From: Emydura subglobosa
Lineage: Eukaryota > Chordata > Testudines > Chelidae
Assembly (NCBI GenBank): GCA_007922225.1
Contig: ML679971.1
Span: 1,697,521 to 1,761,520, forward strand
Direction of reading: 5' to 3'
DNA: 64,000 nt
Part shown: piece after piece, positions 31,851 through 42,422 of the stretch
Numbering within the stretch: the stretch's first letter is position 1
Layout: the number at the start of each line of letters is the position of its first letter
Translations under genes and position numbers: made by a program
Notes under the pieces: generated by a model
The model's database searches: none
Told to the model about the DNA's origin: nothing
What the model saw: the letters and a program-made list of their open reading frames with translations, nothing else

Positions 31851-32552
31851 ACCTCGCCAGGTGAAGAAGAAAGGGATTATTATTGCACGAGTCAACACTC
31901 TTTTGTTGGCAGAGCTTCACATTCAGCAGCAGCTCCAGTGCTGTTGGTCCATTCTCTCAGCAATACTAAGGTAGTTCTCAGGTTACCAGCTGATGGGGAC
32001 CTTAAAGAGATACACCACTCTAGAAGCAGGATTGGGAAGCTATCAGACTGCCTGATTTAATAACCACTTCCTCCCAAGGAGAAAACACCCGCTCTTGAAT
32101 CTTTGCATGTTTTAACGGTGCGGCATGGACTATCCCTTCTCTTCCAGTGTTTGTTCTTTGGAAGTGGAAGTCCAAAGCAAAAAAAACCCAAACAAGCTGC
32201 ACTAGGCTGTGGCATATTTTGGCAGAGTGTGCCAGTTCCATTTAGCATTGTTAGTACTGAATATGTTAAATCACCATGATGGGTCCCAATTGGTTTTTCG
32301 GGTTTTGGGCTGTTTTGGGAATTTTTAATAAAAATGGTATTGTGGGCCATATTCAAAAGGACATTCTTCTCGTAGCCAGGGAGGGATTTTGGTGGCAGGA
32401 TGAATGAAAAAAGCTAATGCTACATATGGGTGCAGCTATTGCGCTAGCCCTAATTAACAGTGAAACTACTGAAGACCATGCTAGGGGGATACCATCACAA
32501 AAGGAGAAGAAAATAAATGTTTGCTTATGGTAAATTCAGGCAAACATCAATA
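31851..32552. other. Single-copy DNA, no gene recognised
   Basis: Open frames on both strands (31722-32060, 32057-32356) have no domain. Confidence 0.4.
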
Positions 32553-32652
32553 GGCCAGGATCTGATCTCATTTACACCTGTATACACAAGAATTAAATCA
32601 ATGGAGTTACCCCAATTTTACACCCATGTAATTGAGCAGAATCTAGCCCTGT
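32553..32652. repeat. Palindromic interspersed repeat
   Basis: GGCCAGGATCTGATCTCATT and GAGCAGAATCTAGCCCTG are the inverted ends, with AAATCAATGGAGTTACCCCA in the middle. Confidence 0.65.
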
Positions 32653-32751
32653 TAAAACAGTGGGCCAAATTAATCCACTGAACTTGATGGATTTATACTG
32701 GATTTACATGAATGTAATGTAATTTAGAGGAAAATATAGCACTACTCAAGC
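32653..32751. repeat. Palindromic repeat, left portion
   Basis: GTGGGCCAAATTAATCCACT and CTGGATTTACATGAATGTAA. A matching inverted end (GGATGAATTTGGTCCAA, 32971-32987) lies beyond the following CR1 piece, so the repeat may have been split by it. Confidence 0.4.
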
Positions 32752-32935
32752 TGTTCATAGATTCCAAGGCCATAGAATTCCCTCAAAGTAATTCCTAGAG
32801 CAGATCTTTTAGAAAAACATCCAATCTTGATTTAAAAATTGTCAGCGATGTCAAATCCACCACATCCCTTGGTAAATTGTTCTAATGGTTAATTACTCTC
32901 ATGTTAAAAATGTATGCCTTATTTCTGATCTGCCT
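32752..32935 (-). mobile_element. CR1 LINE 3' end, antisense
   Basis: TTCATAGATTCCAAGGCCAT, AACATCCAATCTTGATTTAA, AAATTGTCAGCGATGTC, CACCACATCCCTTGGTAAAT and GGTTAATTACTCTCATGTTA match the antisense tail seen at 22952-23190. Confidence 0.8.
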
Positions 32936-33054
32936 GATCCATCTACTGAAGCTGATGGAGTTGTCCTAAGGATGAATTTGGTCCAATAAGTTAAAAATCC
33001 CTGTGTTCTGACAAAAAGTTAAGGGAATTTATTCTATATAGAAACAATTCTGCT

Positions 33055-33240
33055 TATTATTATTCATATATAATTATTATGATATTATTATATTATATTA
33101 TTATGATATTATTATGATTATGTTATTATTATTATATTATTATATTATATTATTATATTATATTATTATTCATATATAATTCATATATTCATATATAATA
33201 CATTCATATTATAATATAATCATTATGTTGAAATAATTAT
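33055..33240. repeat. AT-only microsatellite, TTA/TAT type
   Basis: About 185 bp of almost pure A+T built of ATTATTAT, TATATTATTA and CATATATAATTCATAT units, with only isolated G and C. The irregular period suggests repeated slippage; strong local hairpins are possible. Confidence 0.85.
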
Positions 33241-33414
33241 TGCGTGCTTATAACACACCTTTCCATAAAGAATTTGTGATATGTAGTTTTTTTACCAGAA
33301 TTTTGTTTCCACTATTAGATACTTAAAATTTGTGTTTAGTTTTGATTGGTCACATAATTCACGTGGTATGTGAACAGTTTTGATAAGACACGTAAAGCAG
33401 CTGGTGTTAGAACA
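33241..33414. other. Single-copy DNA
   Basis: No recognised content. Confidence 0.4.
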
Positions 33415-33485
33415 GGCAATGTGTTCCAAAGGACAGTGCACTAGACGGAGAGCCAGAAGACCTGTAATTTCTAGGCACTACCTTT
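33415..33485 (+). mobile_element. MIR-type SINE, 5' fragment
   Basis: GTGTTCCAAAGGACAGTGCA, CTAGACGGAGAGCCAGAAGA and CCTGTAATTTCTAGGCAC resemble the head of the sauropsid MIR. Confidence 0.5.
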
Positions 33486-34612
33486 ATAAAAAAAGATACA
33501 TTTTTGTTTCCTGACTGGACAAGTATGCCTCTGAAATTCAGGTTTCCACGGTAATTCCTTGTCTGTAGTGAGTTAAAACTTGCTTTCTGTGAATGTTTTT
33601 CTATATTTGATTCAAATTAACTAATTCTTCCTACCTACCCACCTAATTTCTTTTATGGATGCTCTTCACCATGGTATCTAAGAGCCTTCTTCAATTAAAT
33701 ATCCCTGTCAGTAGCTTAATTGGCTGGAATATTGGTGGGAAAAACAAATGGGCTGTGAAAAAAGTGAAAGGGAGTTTGTTTAAAAATCATCATATGAAGG
33801 TCTGTGGGAAAATGTTGCTGTTTAGACGGTCTTGACATATGTCATTTGTTTTCTATAGTGGGATAGATCCTACATTCACTGCACACTTCCATAGGAATTT
33901 GGGGTACCCTTGGAATACAGGGCTGGGTCCTTTACCTGTTACTTAGCTCTGGGCGCACATCATAATTAAACGGTCCATGAATACACTCATTGTCGTAAGA
34001 GTGAGATGGTAGTTCCAAAGGTTTTCAAGTAAATTAAGCTTGGACCCAATCATTGATCCCATTAAAAAAACACAGCAAGAAAAAACAGATATTCTCATAG
34101 TTAAAAAAAAAAAAAAAGGAAAATCTGATGATTCAAATCTGAGGGGTGGAAAGCCTCATTTTGTCCATCGAAGCAGATTATGGCTTGTTTCAAAACATTA
34201 CAAAGCACTAAAATGTACACTCAACAGTTTCTTTTGATTGAACAACTGCTTTAATCAGTTTGGCATGTAATCCTAGCAGAATTTATGGTTCCAGAAGGGG
34301 CAGGAAGGCTAAGTCTTCTTGTTTAATGAACCCAGGGAAGCCAGGGTTTATGTAGCTGCTTATTTGAAATACTATACTTTGCCGTTTAAAGAAAAGAGGT
34401 GCTTCTGTTTTCCTCTTCCTAATTACTGTTTTATGCTGCCCTGGTAATAACATGCTGGGATTTTCCACTAGAGTTGAGTGAAACTTTTATAGGGAAACAT
34501 GTCAGGATCAGGGGCGTTCATGACAGCAGGTTTTTGAAATTATCATTATTTCTTTTTAAAATAATATGTTCGGCCCAGGGGCTGGGAAGCTTGGACACTG
34601 CTAAGGTGGACA
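33486..34612. other. Single-copy DNA, no gene recognised
   Basis: Contains a poly-A run at about 34102-34117. No exon or repeat recognised. Confidence 0.45.
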
Positions 34613-34705
34613 CTTAGAATCATAGAGATGTAGGGCCATGAGGGACCCGAAGAAGTCATTAAGTCCAGCCCCCTGTGCTGTGGCAGGACCAAGTAAGTCT
34701 AGTGA
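34613..34705 (-). mobile_element. CR1 LINE 3' end, antisense, very short
   Basis: AGAATCATAGAGATGTAGGG, CCATGAGGGACCCGAAGAAG, TCATTAAGTCCAGCCCCCTG and TGGCAGGACCAAGTAAGTCT are the reverse of a CR1 tail of the ATTCTATGA type. About 90 bp only. Confidence 0.75.
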
Positions 34706-34737
34706 ACTTACACGGCTCCTATCATTGTGGTATCCGG

Positions 34738-34895
34738 TGGCCAGATTTTCAAAGGTATTTGAGTGCCTAAAGATACAGTTAGGTGCCTAATGAGATTTTT
34801 CAAAAGCACTTACGTAGGTTAGATGCTTTTGAAAATCCCACGAGGCACCTATTTGTGTCTTTAGGTACCTAGATACCTTTGAAATTCTGTCCTTG
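34738..34895. repeat. Palindromic repeat (GATTTTCAAAGGTATTT family)
   Basis: GGCCAGATTTTCAAAGGTAT on the left and GATACCTTTGAAATTCTGTC on the right are inverted. Inner arms GTTAGGTGCCTAATGAGATT and CCACGAGGCACCTATTTGTG pair as well. A long, nearly complete hairpin element. Confidence 0.8.
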
Positions 34896-34904
34896 CACAC
34901 CTCA

Positions 34905-34990
34905 CTGACATAACGGACCTGATCCAAATCCCACTGTAGTCAATGGGAATCTTTCCATGGATTTTCAATAGACTTTGGCTCCGACCCAGT
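34905..34990. repeat. Short palindromic repeat
   Basis: GGACCTGATCCAAATCCCAC and GACTTTGGCTCCGACCCAG are the inverted ends, around GTAGTCAATGGGAATCTTTC. Confidence 0.6.
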
Positions 34991-35115
34991 ATAATTGGTC
35001 TCACAACCCTGTGAGGAGGGAAATTATTATTATTATTATTTATTAACATCTTACAGCTGGAGTACTGAGGCACAGACAGATGAAGGGATGGCTTTGGGAG
35101 CTGCTGCTTACTGAC
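34991..35115 (-). mobile_element. MIR-type SINE fragment, antisense
   Basis: CACAACCCTGTGAGGAGGGA, an (ATT)n run at 35023-35041, then TTACAGCTGGAGTACTGAGG and CACAGACAGATGAAGGGATG: reversed MIR core. Confidence 0.65.
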
Positions 35116-35192
35116 AACCTGGCCACTTATGTAGGTGCCTATACAGGAGTTTATAGGTGCTGGACTTCATGAATCTCTGGACTTAGTGTCAG

Positions 35193-35295
35193 GTCTTACT
35201 CCAGCTAAATTCTCTGCTGACTTCAGTTATCTGTAGATTGTGTTAACCTCAAAGGGGACTTTCATCTGGGTAAAGATTGCAGGATGGGGCCCAAC
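35193..35295. repeat. Palindromic repeat fragment
   Basis: GTCTTACTCCAGCTAAATTC, CTGCTGACTTCAGTTATC, GGGACTTTCATCTGGGTAAA and GATTGCAGGATGGGGCCC. Confidence 0.45.
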
Positions 35296-35364
35296 ATCAG
35301 ACTTGCTAATGAGATTTGTGCTCATTAGCTGGTGTTTATAATGTGTGTTGGATACAAAAATGCT

Positions 35365-35640
35365 AAGCATAGTAATAACAACACCTTGCTTTACATAGCC
35401 CACTTTCATCAATAGATCTCAATTTGCCTCACAATCTTTAATGCATTTATTCTCACATCACCCTCATGGGATGGGGGAAGTGGTGTTATTCCCATTTTAC
35501 AGACGGGGATAGAGGAACAGAAAGTCTAACTGACATGCCCAAGATGGCAGAAAAAAATCTGTGGTGGAACAGGAAATCGAACTCTGGTCTTCTATGTCTC
35601 AAGCTAAGGCCATAACCCATAGACCATCTCTCTTCTCAAT
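35365..35640 (-). mobile_element. MIR-type SINE, nearly complete, antisense
   Basis: Plus strand reads CATCACCCTCATGGGATGG, CCCATTTTACAGACGGGGAT, GACATGCCCAAGATGGCAG, GGAAATCGAACTCTGGTCTT and AAGGCCATAACCCATAGACC: tail, core and tRNA-like head in reverse order. Confidence 0.8.
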
Positions 35641-36089
35641 AAATTATTTTTTTATATTACCTATTTCATATTTCACATTAAAATCTTACGTGCAAAAATA
35701 AATAAAATTAAGAGACAGAGAAACTGTTTCTTCTGTTGTGCGTAACTTACTGTACCAGAAGCCAGTGGGACTTTAATAAGCCCAAATATACAATTTCACA
35801 TCTTTAAAATCTTCCTCCTTCAACCACTTCACATTTTTCTTCCTACATCAGCACAACTTTGTTCCACTGTCAAAGTCTCCCATTGTATGATCCTCAAGCT
35901 AAGAATGCTTACTTGTACTGGTAGAATCACTTGAATTATAAGGGGCTCCAACTACACAAGCCGGTCCATTCCCTGGTATTATGACCCATTAATACTAATA
36001 ATTTGTCTGTGGATTGGTTTACCACAAATATGAACCATTTCCTATTCTTGAGCTGACCTGGGGCCTGGTCCCTCTCTCATTAAAGACTC
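35641..36089. other. Single-copy DNA, AT-rich
   Basis: No recognised gene or repeat. Confidence 0.4.
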
Positions 36090-36212
36090 CGATCCTAGAA
36101 AGGCTTACACATGTGCTTAACTTTATGCACAGCAGTAATACCTTTGACTGCGGTAGGCCTAATGTAAAAAAAATTAAGTGTAAAAGTAACTCTTTGTGGG
36201 ATCAGGGCCATC
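36090..36212. repeat. Palindromic repeat (ATGCTTAACTTTA family)
   Basis: GATCCTAGAAAGGCTTACAC, ATGTGCTTAACTTTATGCAC and, inverted, ATTAAGTGTAAAAGTAACTC with GTGGGATCAGGGCC. Same family as 5745 and 25417. Confidence 0.6.
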
Positions 36213-37544
36213 ACCAGTAGAAGGATCAGGCCCTCAGATATGTGGTGCCCTCTGAACTCACTCCTGATGCCAGCAAGAGTTAAAGGTTGTCACTACTTTG
36301 CAGATCAGAACCTAAATGTGAATTTTCATTGAAAAATAGGATGCTTGGAAGACATATACATTTAGGTACACTTATTTTTTACTCTATTTCCAAAAACTGT
36401 TTTCTGGATTTACCTGTATTTGAAAATCAGGTCATTTGGTTTCACTTTAATTTTAGTTTCCCATCGTGCAGTATGGTGCATTATGGGATACACTAAGGAT
36501 ATGATTTTCATTAGATTATGGCAAGGTTTGAACAAGAAGAGGGTCCAATTGCCACGTTTATTCACATCATGTAGTGCTTACAAATCCAAATAGTACTAAG
36601 GACCACAGTTGTCTTCAGTGACATTTCTCCGATGATTAAATGCTACTCGCCATAAAGGGGACAGGAGTAAAGGGGACAGGATTGGGTGTAAATATAAACA
36701 AGTTTGATTTGTGTTAGGACTGGAAGTATCTGCAGGTGGATTGTGTTTTTCTTAGTCATTCATTTAAGGATCTGCAACTTTTTTTTTAAAATTAGGTTTA
36801 TTTTTATTATTCCAAAATTGAATCCTAATGTGTACTTTGCATTTTACTCTCTATTTAGCATTTGGGTGTCTCTGGGATTATGGTTTTTGATCCTCTTTTA
36901 CTCTAAAGAGAAGTAATATTCAGAAATGTGTGAATTAGAAGGCTGGGAGCGGAGGCAGATCAAAAGCTCTGGAGACTGACGTCCTCTGCTTTTCTAGGAG
37001 GGGTATAGTTTAGGCAGCATCAGTTCATGCTTCCCCCATTCTCTCCTTCCACTTTGACTTGTTGGGACCCCAGGCTAATGGCAAATGGAAGCTCTTTCTC
37101 AGCGTCCATTCAGTCTGTGGCTCTGTTGCTGGCAATCTTCGATGAAAAGCCAAGTTGTGCTAATTGTACTGGTGGTTTTATAGATATAAAATATATTCAT
37201 TAAAATATATAATGTGAACACCTGTCCATCCAGAAGAGGACTTAGGCCACCAAACTGATTTCACAAAACTTCTGCATTGCCTCTAAAGAATCATTCCAGT
37301 TTTCAAAGGGCATAAAATATGTCACCAACTCACTGTTCAGAGTTTTCATTGTAACAACAGTGCCACCTAGTGCACCAATACTATTTACAATATTTTAGAC
37401 AGGGCGGATATGATTTTTCATTTTTTAACAGCCATATGGGAGACGAATGGCAAATTAGTCCAACAGACCATAGAGCCGTTGAGGGGGAACAAGCAAGTAT
37501 TTGAGGCTAAATTACCACTGCTTTGCACCTTGTACTAAGGGATA
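36213..37544. other. Single-copy DNA, no gene recognised
   Basis: A 16-bp tandem pair (TAAAGGGGACAGGA twice) lies at 36654-36683. No exon recognised. Confidence 0.45.
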
Positions 37545-37760
37545 GTGTATCCTAGTGAGTAGAGGAGTGGCCTGGACTTAGGGAACCCTGGGTTCTATTC
37601 CCAGCTCTGTCCCTAGCCAGCTGGGTGACTTGGACAAGTCACCTCACCACTCTGAGCCTCAGTTTCCCTATCTGTAAAAAGGAAGAAATGACACTGACCT
37701 CCTTTTGTAAAGTACTTTGAGATCATCTGGTGAACAGCACTATGCATTATTATTATCTGA
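37545..37760 (+). mobile_element. MIR-type SINE, essentially complete
   Basis: Head GTGTATCCTAGTGAGTAGAG, GGAACCCTGGGTTCTATTCC, CAGCTCTGTCCCTAGCC, GACAAGTCACCTCACCACTC, GCCTCAGTTTCCCTATCTGT, AAAGTACTTTGAGATCATCT and CACTATGCATTATTATTAT follow in the expected order. The best-kept MIR of the window. Confidence 0.85.
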
Positions 37761-37989
37761 GCAAAGTGGCTGTGAAATGCTCCTACCACTGTGGAGGAGC
37801 TGTTTTGGTAACAATATCTTTGCACAGATGTCAGTGACTATACCACAAAATGAAAATCAGTGGAGAATCATACCCATTGTTGACATTTTCACAGACCAGT
37901 TAAAGATTTGTCTGCTTGGGACTTTGGATTGTTTCCAAAGTTCATACCCATAAAGCAATAATATTTTGAATGTCCATATTATTTTTTTC
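37761..37989. other. Single-copy DNA
   Basis: No recognised content. Confidence 0.4.
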
Positions 37990-38310
37990 CATCTAGGGGT
38001 CCCAAAGCACTTTGCAAACTTCTCAAAATCCCTTCTAGCCCTATATTTCTATGAGTCTAAGTACCTAGCTCAGCTGTGCCCAATTTTACAGATAGGAAGC
38101 CAAGACACAAGGTGAGAAGGCATTTTGCCTTAAAGTCAGACACCTGAATCTGTATTATGATGATGGATTTAAATGTCTACATTTAGAGACACCAGTTTTG
38201 AAAATGTAGGCCCATGAGATATTGCGCAATAAGCCTGTGGCAGAGCTAGGAAAAGAATTGAGATCTTCTGTCTGTGGAAGTGGTTGTGCTTTAACCACAG
38301 GCGCATCTTT
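37990..38310 (-). mobile_element. MIR-type SINE, antisense, with two small insertions
   Basis: Reversed MIR: CCCAAAGCACTTTGCAAACT, CCCAATTTTACAGATAGGAA, CCTGTGGCAGAGCTAGGAAA and GTGCTTTAACCACAGGCG. Inside are a CR1-tail scrap (38030-38060) and a palindromic fragment (about 38130-38212, ending AGTTTTGAAAATGTAGGCCC). Confidence 0.65.
38030..38060 (+). mobile_element. Minimal CR1 3' tail inside a MIR
   Basis: CCCTTCTAGCCCTATATTTC followed by TATGAGTCT is the terminal phrase of many CR1 copies (compare CCCTTCTAGCCCTCTCTTTC at 31697). It breaks an antisense MIR. Confidence 0.45.
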
Positions 38311-38699
38311 CACATGCACAGCCCTTCAATAAAAATGATTCCGAATGGGAAAGAGGGAAATCATCACTTCCAAAAGAATCTAAAGCTATTTCTGTACCTT
38401 CATTCTTTAATCTGTCACAACTTCAGTGCTACTTCAGCCGGGGAACAGAAATCTGCCCAGGTCAGAAGGTGAAGGCAAAAGGAGGCCACTCGGAAGAGAA
38501 GTAGTTGAGAGAGAAGAGGGGAATCATGTGATTCATATAATCCAGAACAAATAAAGAGATTCCTTGTTAGTAGAGATGCGCCAGTGTCTGAAGTTCGATG
38601 GTTTGGCTCAAATGGTTCCCCACATCCAAGCCATCCTGATTTGGGTTTTGCAAAATCAAAACACTGCCTTTCCTGTCCATCTGTACCTTCCCCTCATGC
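38311..38699. other. Single-copy DNA, no gene recognised
   Basis: No recognised content apart from purine-rich tracts around 38475-38520. Confidence 0.4.
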
Positions 38700-38794
38700 A
38701 GGATAGATGGCTAACACACTGCACTGGCATTCAGGTAATCCGGAGTCAGTTTGTGGTCTTGCCACACTATAATCTTCCTGCGAATTGTGATTTA
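38700..38794 (+). mobile_element. MIR-type SINE, left half of an interrupted copy
   Basis: ATAGATGGCTAACACACTGC, ACTGGCATTCAGGTAATCCG and GTTTGTGGTCTTGCCACACT represent head and early core. It stops at 38794, where a MITE begins; the core resumes at 40378. Confidence 0.65.
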
Positions 38795-38847
38795 GGTCTT
38801 GTCTAGATGGGGGAAATTAATCTGAATTAATGAAAACTGTGAATTTT
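38795..38847. mobile_element. Palindromic MITE, left arm (interrupted)
   Basis: GGTCTTGTCTAGATGGGGGA is the inverted counterpart of TCCCCATGTAGACAAGCC at 40360-40377. The arm continues AAATTAATCTGAATTAATG and is cut at GAATTTT (38841-38847) by an LTR. Confidence 0.75.
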
Positions 38848-40143
38848 GTCATGCTTTCTGGAGCGGCTCACAACTGCGAGTGCCTACCTCAGGTGAGACT
38901 GTCAGAAAATAAGGCACACAGCCCAAATTGATGGTGTGTTCTATAATTAGATTTCACCAAGCTGGTAACAAATGTGAACTCCTGGATCACTATACCAGTC
39001 TCATGGAGTCACCGACAGTCCCCTTACTCTCCAGTCTATCTGGCCACACAGACAAACTGGACTTTGTGGTAAAAGGTCACTTATACCAGGAAATCACATC
39101 ACATTTAGGTTGCTCCCAGTCCCAAGAGACCAGTCGCTCCAAATCAATTGGTACTCTAGATCTTATGCCAAAGAGAATGCTGGTAGCCAATTTTTAAAGT
39201 AATCTAGCTAAAGGTTTATTAGTTAAGAAAAGGAAATGAGAGGATTGAGAGGTTCTAACAGGTAAAATATATGTACAGGTGAGTCACAGTTTCTAATTCC
39301 AAATGATGGCCGTGATGTAATAAATACAGTTCACCAGTTTCCTAAAAGTCTTTTCAGGGTGCTCAGATTGTCGCTGGGGAGCTCCACTTTGCCTCTGGTA
39401 CACTTCCCTGTAAGAGTCCAAACAGTTCAGCGATGAAGGATCCTTCCTGAATCCATACTCGTAGCTTTTCTCACAGAAAGCAAGCGGAGAGTGTCACTGC
39501 CCACGTGGGCTTTTCCTTTGATCCTGGAGAGGGAGGAGTGCCTTTTGAGTCTTTGACCTCCCCTCATCACACGCTATGACCACTTCCTTTGAAATTAACA
39601 CTTTTCTGGTAAAGTTCTTCATTTGAATTCCACAAGGCTTCTTTCTCGTCTGATGAGTTATTTACGGTATGTCTACAGTGCCGCCGCGGCAGGCATTGAT
39701 GCAGCGGCATCGATTGAGCGGGTCTTTGTAGACCCACTCAGTTGATGGGAGAGCGCTCTCCGGTCGACTCAGTTCGTTCACCTCCCTGAAAAGCAGAAAA
39801 GGCAGCAGCGACAGGAGTGCCGTGAAGATGCTGTGTTACATCAACGTAAGTACATCGACGGGTGATATGCCAGCTATGTTATGGAGCTTGACTGCCATCG
39901 ACTGCCCTGGCCGGTATAGACCAGCCCTTAGTTATAGGGGTATATGCAATGCAAATGTTTGCTACTACATTATAATGGGATACAAATAAATGAAAATAAT
40001 GCAAGGATATTCCACTAATTTTCATGAAGTTTAAACACCGAATAACCTCTTATACATTTAACAGTCACTTTGATCTATACTAATACACCAGTGAATTGGT
40101 CTGGGGCTCTGGCATGAGCTGGCACTTGGTCTTCGACCACTAC
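38848..40143 (-). mobile_element. Solo LTR inserted in a MITE, itself interrupted
   Basis: The block lies between two copies of GAATTTT (38841-38847 and 40144-40150), a likely target duplication. On the minus strand it carries AATAAA (reverse of TTTATT at 39215-39220). Without the 269-bp MITE at 39662-39930 it would be about 1.03 kb, similar to the LTR at 3872. No retroviral genes adjoin it. Confidence 0.6.
39662..39930. mobile_element. MITE inserted in the LTR
   Basis: Inverted ends: TTACGGTATGTCTACAG on the left and TATAGACCAGCCCTTA on the right. TTA occurs at both edges, and GTTAT flanks outside at 39657-39661 and 39931-39935; either could be the target duplication. GC-rich interior with CATCGATTGAGCGGGTC and AGTACATCGACGGG. 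Related to 54301-54575. Confidence 0.75.
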
Positions 40144-40377
40144 GAATTTTAAGTGGATTAGTTAAATTGCATTAAACCCCTGTGTGGATACACTCATTCA
40201 GAATTAAAGTAGACTTAATTTAGTTCAATTATTAATTAATTAAACTAAATTAAGGCCACTTTAATTCTGAATGAGTGTGTCCACACAGGGATTTAATGCA
40301 GTTTAACTACAACATTTTCATTCACACCTTTAGTTCATTTAGATTATTTTTCCTGAGTGTCCCCATGTAGACAAGCC
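40144..40377. mobile_element. Palindromic MITE, rest of the element
   Basis: Long arms of about 70 bp: 40151-40225 (with TTAAACCCCTGTGTGGATAC and CATTCAGAATTAAAGT) against 40242-40310 (ACTTTAATTCTGAATG, GTGTCCACACAGGGATTTAA), around an ATTAATTAATT centre. It ends GTAGACAAGCC at 40377. This explains the perfect-looking hairpin in the middle. Confidence 0.8.
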
Positions 40378-40590
40378 ATTGGGCAAGTCACTTATCTTCT
40401 GTGTGTCTAGTTCCCATCTGTAAATTGGGAATGATAACACTTCTTTTCTCTCACCCATTGTTCCTCTTGTCTATTTAGATTATAATTACTTCAGGGAAAG
40501 GTCAGTTTTCCATTCTTTGTACAATGCCTATGGTAATAGGGTTTTTAGGTGCTACTATAAGACCAATAAATAATAATAATAATAATAGTC
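40378..40590 (+). mobile_element. MIR-type SINE, right half of the interrupted copy
   Basis: Resumes with TTGGGCAAGTCACTTATCTT, then TCCCATCTGTAAATTGGGAA, TTATAATTACTTCAGGGAAA, TACAATGCCTATGGTAATAG, GTGCTACTATAAGACC and an (AAT)n end at 40565-40587. Confidence 0.8.
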
Positions 40591-41878
40591 AACCTCTGAG
40601 TTTATTTAGAGCAGAGAGCCTGGAATAGTGGCAGTGTATCTGTGTTCAAACTCCAGAAGTGATGTGGTATCATCCCTAAACAGATCTCACCAATCTTTTC
40701 TTTTCCATTCACTCACCACATGGCCAGTTGATAATATTTTCCCACTGTAGGCTTGTGGCTTTGGCATTCTCAAAAAAAGGGGGAATGCGGGAACAACCAT
40801 CTGTGATATCTTGAATGAAATCTCCATACCAGATATGAGATTACAAGCCACCCAAATGATAAAAGAGTCTAATAATTCTCCCACGGGATTCTGATGAATG
40901 GTAGAGAAGTGCAAATACCACTTTGTTCTTATCTGGGTGATACTGAGATCTGGAGATCCTACTGTTGAGGGATTGTTGGTGAATTAAGATCACGTCAGGG
41001 CTAAACAATGAACCATTAGGATCAGAGGATGCTACAGAAACCGAATATCAGATTAATGGAGGTAAATGAAATGGTTCTATCTTGAGCAGCCAAAGCCTCT
41101 GGTTGGTGGGGTATTAGGTGGTGGGATTCCCTTCAATGGGACTCCAAGATATGACCGCTTTCTCTTGTAGAATGTGCCATGAGTGCTGTAGTGAGCATGT
41201 CCAAACTGGTTAGTGCTTTCCTTTCATGCCTCCTCTAAAAGATGTTCAACTGGATCACTTAAGTAAGACAAATCCAGGTGCTGGTTCCACCTATCAATAA
41301 AATATTTCAAGATTACTTTATTGGCAGTGTGTTAGTTACAGGGAAACAGTTCAGATAGAACTGTCTGGCTGAATAATGTGTGGAGGTGAAAGCACTGATA
41401 TTTGCAATGGTTTACAATAATATGTTCTCTATCCGACAGCTGTATCTGGAAATGCAAAGCGCTTAGTAAATCAGCAAATTTTCCTTGTGGGCCTTGTTGT
41501 TCTTGAACTGCGGAAGTATTCCTCTGTGCCTTGGCTGTCATATGTTTGACAGATATGGGAATGGGATGTAACAAGATGTCCAAAATCATCTGAGGTAGAT
41601 CTTCCTCCTATACTAAAAATATACAGTTTGGCTCAGCCTGTTTATCAAGCAACATGTGTGTAGTGAAACAAATTGGTAAACTGGTGTGGCATATGGCTCC
41701 ACGTTCTACAGCTGATTTGCTTGATTTGCTGCTTGTGAAGGGGAACCAGTCATTGCCTTTTTGTTTTTACAAAACAGTTTTCCTTGTTCAAAAGCAAATA
41801 GTAATTAGACAAAGGTTGAACGCAGACTAGTGTTTCTGTTTGAAAATGCCTCTGGTGGTTTAGAATTCATTATCGTGG
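40591..41878. other. Single-copy DNA, no gene recognised
   Basis: Minus frames at 40687-40914 and 41332-41589 have no known domain. No repeat recognised. Confidence 0.45.
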
Positions 41879-41983
41879 ACCTGAGTCTTCTCTGATGCCA
41901 GTTTTAACCTGGTGTAACTTTGTTCACTGGAGCAACGCCTGATTTTCACAAGTTGAAATGAGAGCAGAATCAAGCCTTCTGTA
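41879..41983. repeat. Palindromic repeat, decayed
   Basis: GACCTGAGTCTTCTCTGATG, TTTTAACCTGGTGTAACTTT and AGCAGAATCAAGCCTTCTG. The hAT-like element that follows is inserted next to it. Confidence 0.45.
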
Positions 41984-41992
41984 TCTAAAGTG

Positions 41993-42422
41993 GAGCTGGA
42001 CAAAAAATTTTGTCTATAACTTTTTTTTGGCAAAAATGTAGATTTTGGGACACTGACACCCTTTGCAAATTTATGTCAGTTTCACCAAATTATTTCAATA
42101 GGAAAAAATAAACTCTGTAAAGGAAAATTATTTTATCTGGACATTTTCAAAATGAAATGTTTCAATTTTTCAGGTTGAAATTACTTTTTGATTCAAAATG
42201 TCATTTAATTCCACTAAAAGAACAATTATAAATGTTTTAAAATGGGCAAAATCAAAATGTTTCAATTTTGCTGAAAGGAAACATTGTGTTCAATCTAAAA
42301 TGATATTTTGCTTTTTAATCACCAAAAATGTATTTCATTTTCAGTTTGACCCCAAACTAATTTCTTTTTATTTTCCAGAATGGCCGGAGAGCCAAAACAA
42401 TCCATTATCTGCACAGCTCTAG
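41993..42422. mobile_element. T-rich palindromic hAT-like element with target duplication
   Basis: A 430-bp element flanked by exact TCTAAAGTG at 41984-41992 and 42423-42431. Its ends GAGCTGGACAAAAAATTTTG and, inverted, CTGCACAGCTCTAG are terminal inverted repeats. Eight to nine-base duplications fit hAT transposons. The interior is AAATGTTTCAATTTT-type sequence in both orientations and encodes nothing. Sister copy at 9642-10045, fragment at 56588. Confidence 0.75.

Noticed and set aside
33055..33240. Replication origin or matrix attachment region
   Set aside because: The only support is A+T content; a decayed microsatellite is the simpler reading.
5745..36212. CRISPR-like array formed by the recurring palindromes
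   Set aside because: Copies are spread over tens of kilobases, diverged and irregularly spaced; they are interspersed eukaryotic repeats.
40151..40310. microRNA precursor in the long hairpin
   Set aside because: The hairpin is explained by the inverted arms of the palindromic MITE and is too long and AT-rich for a typical precursor.
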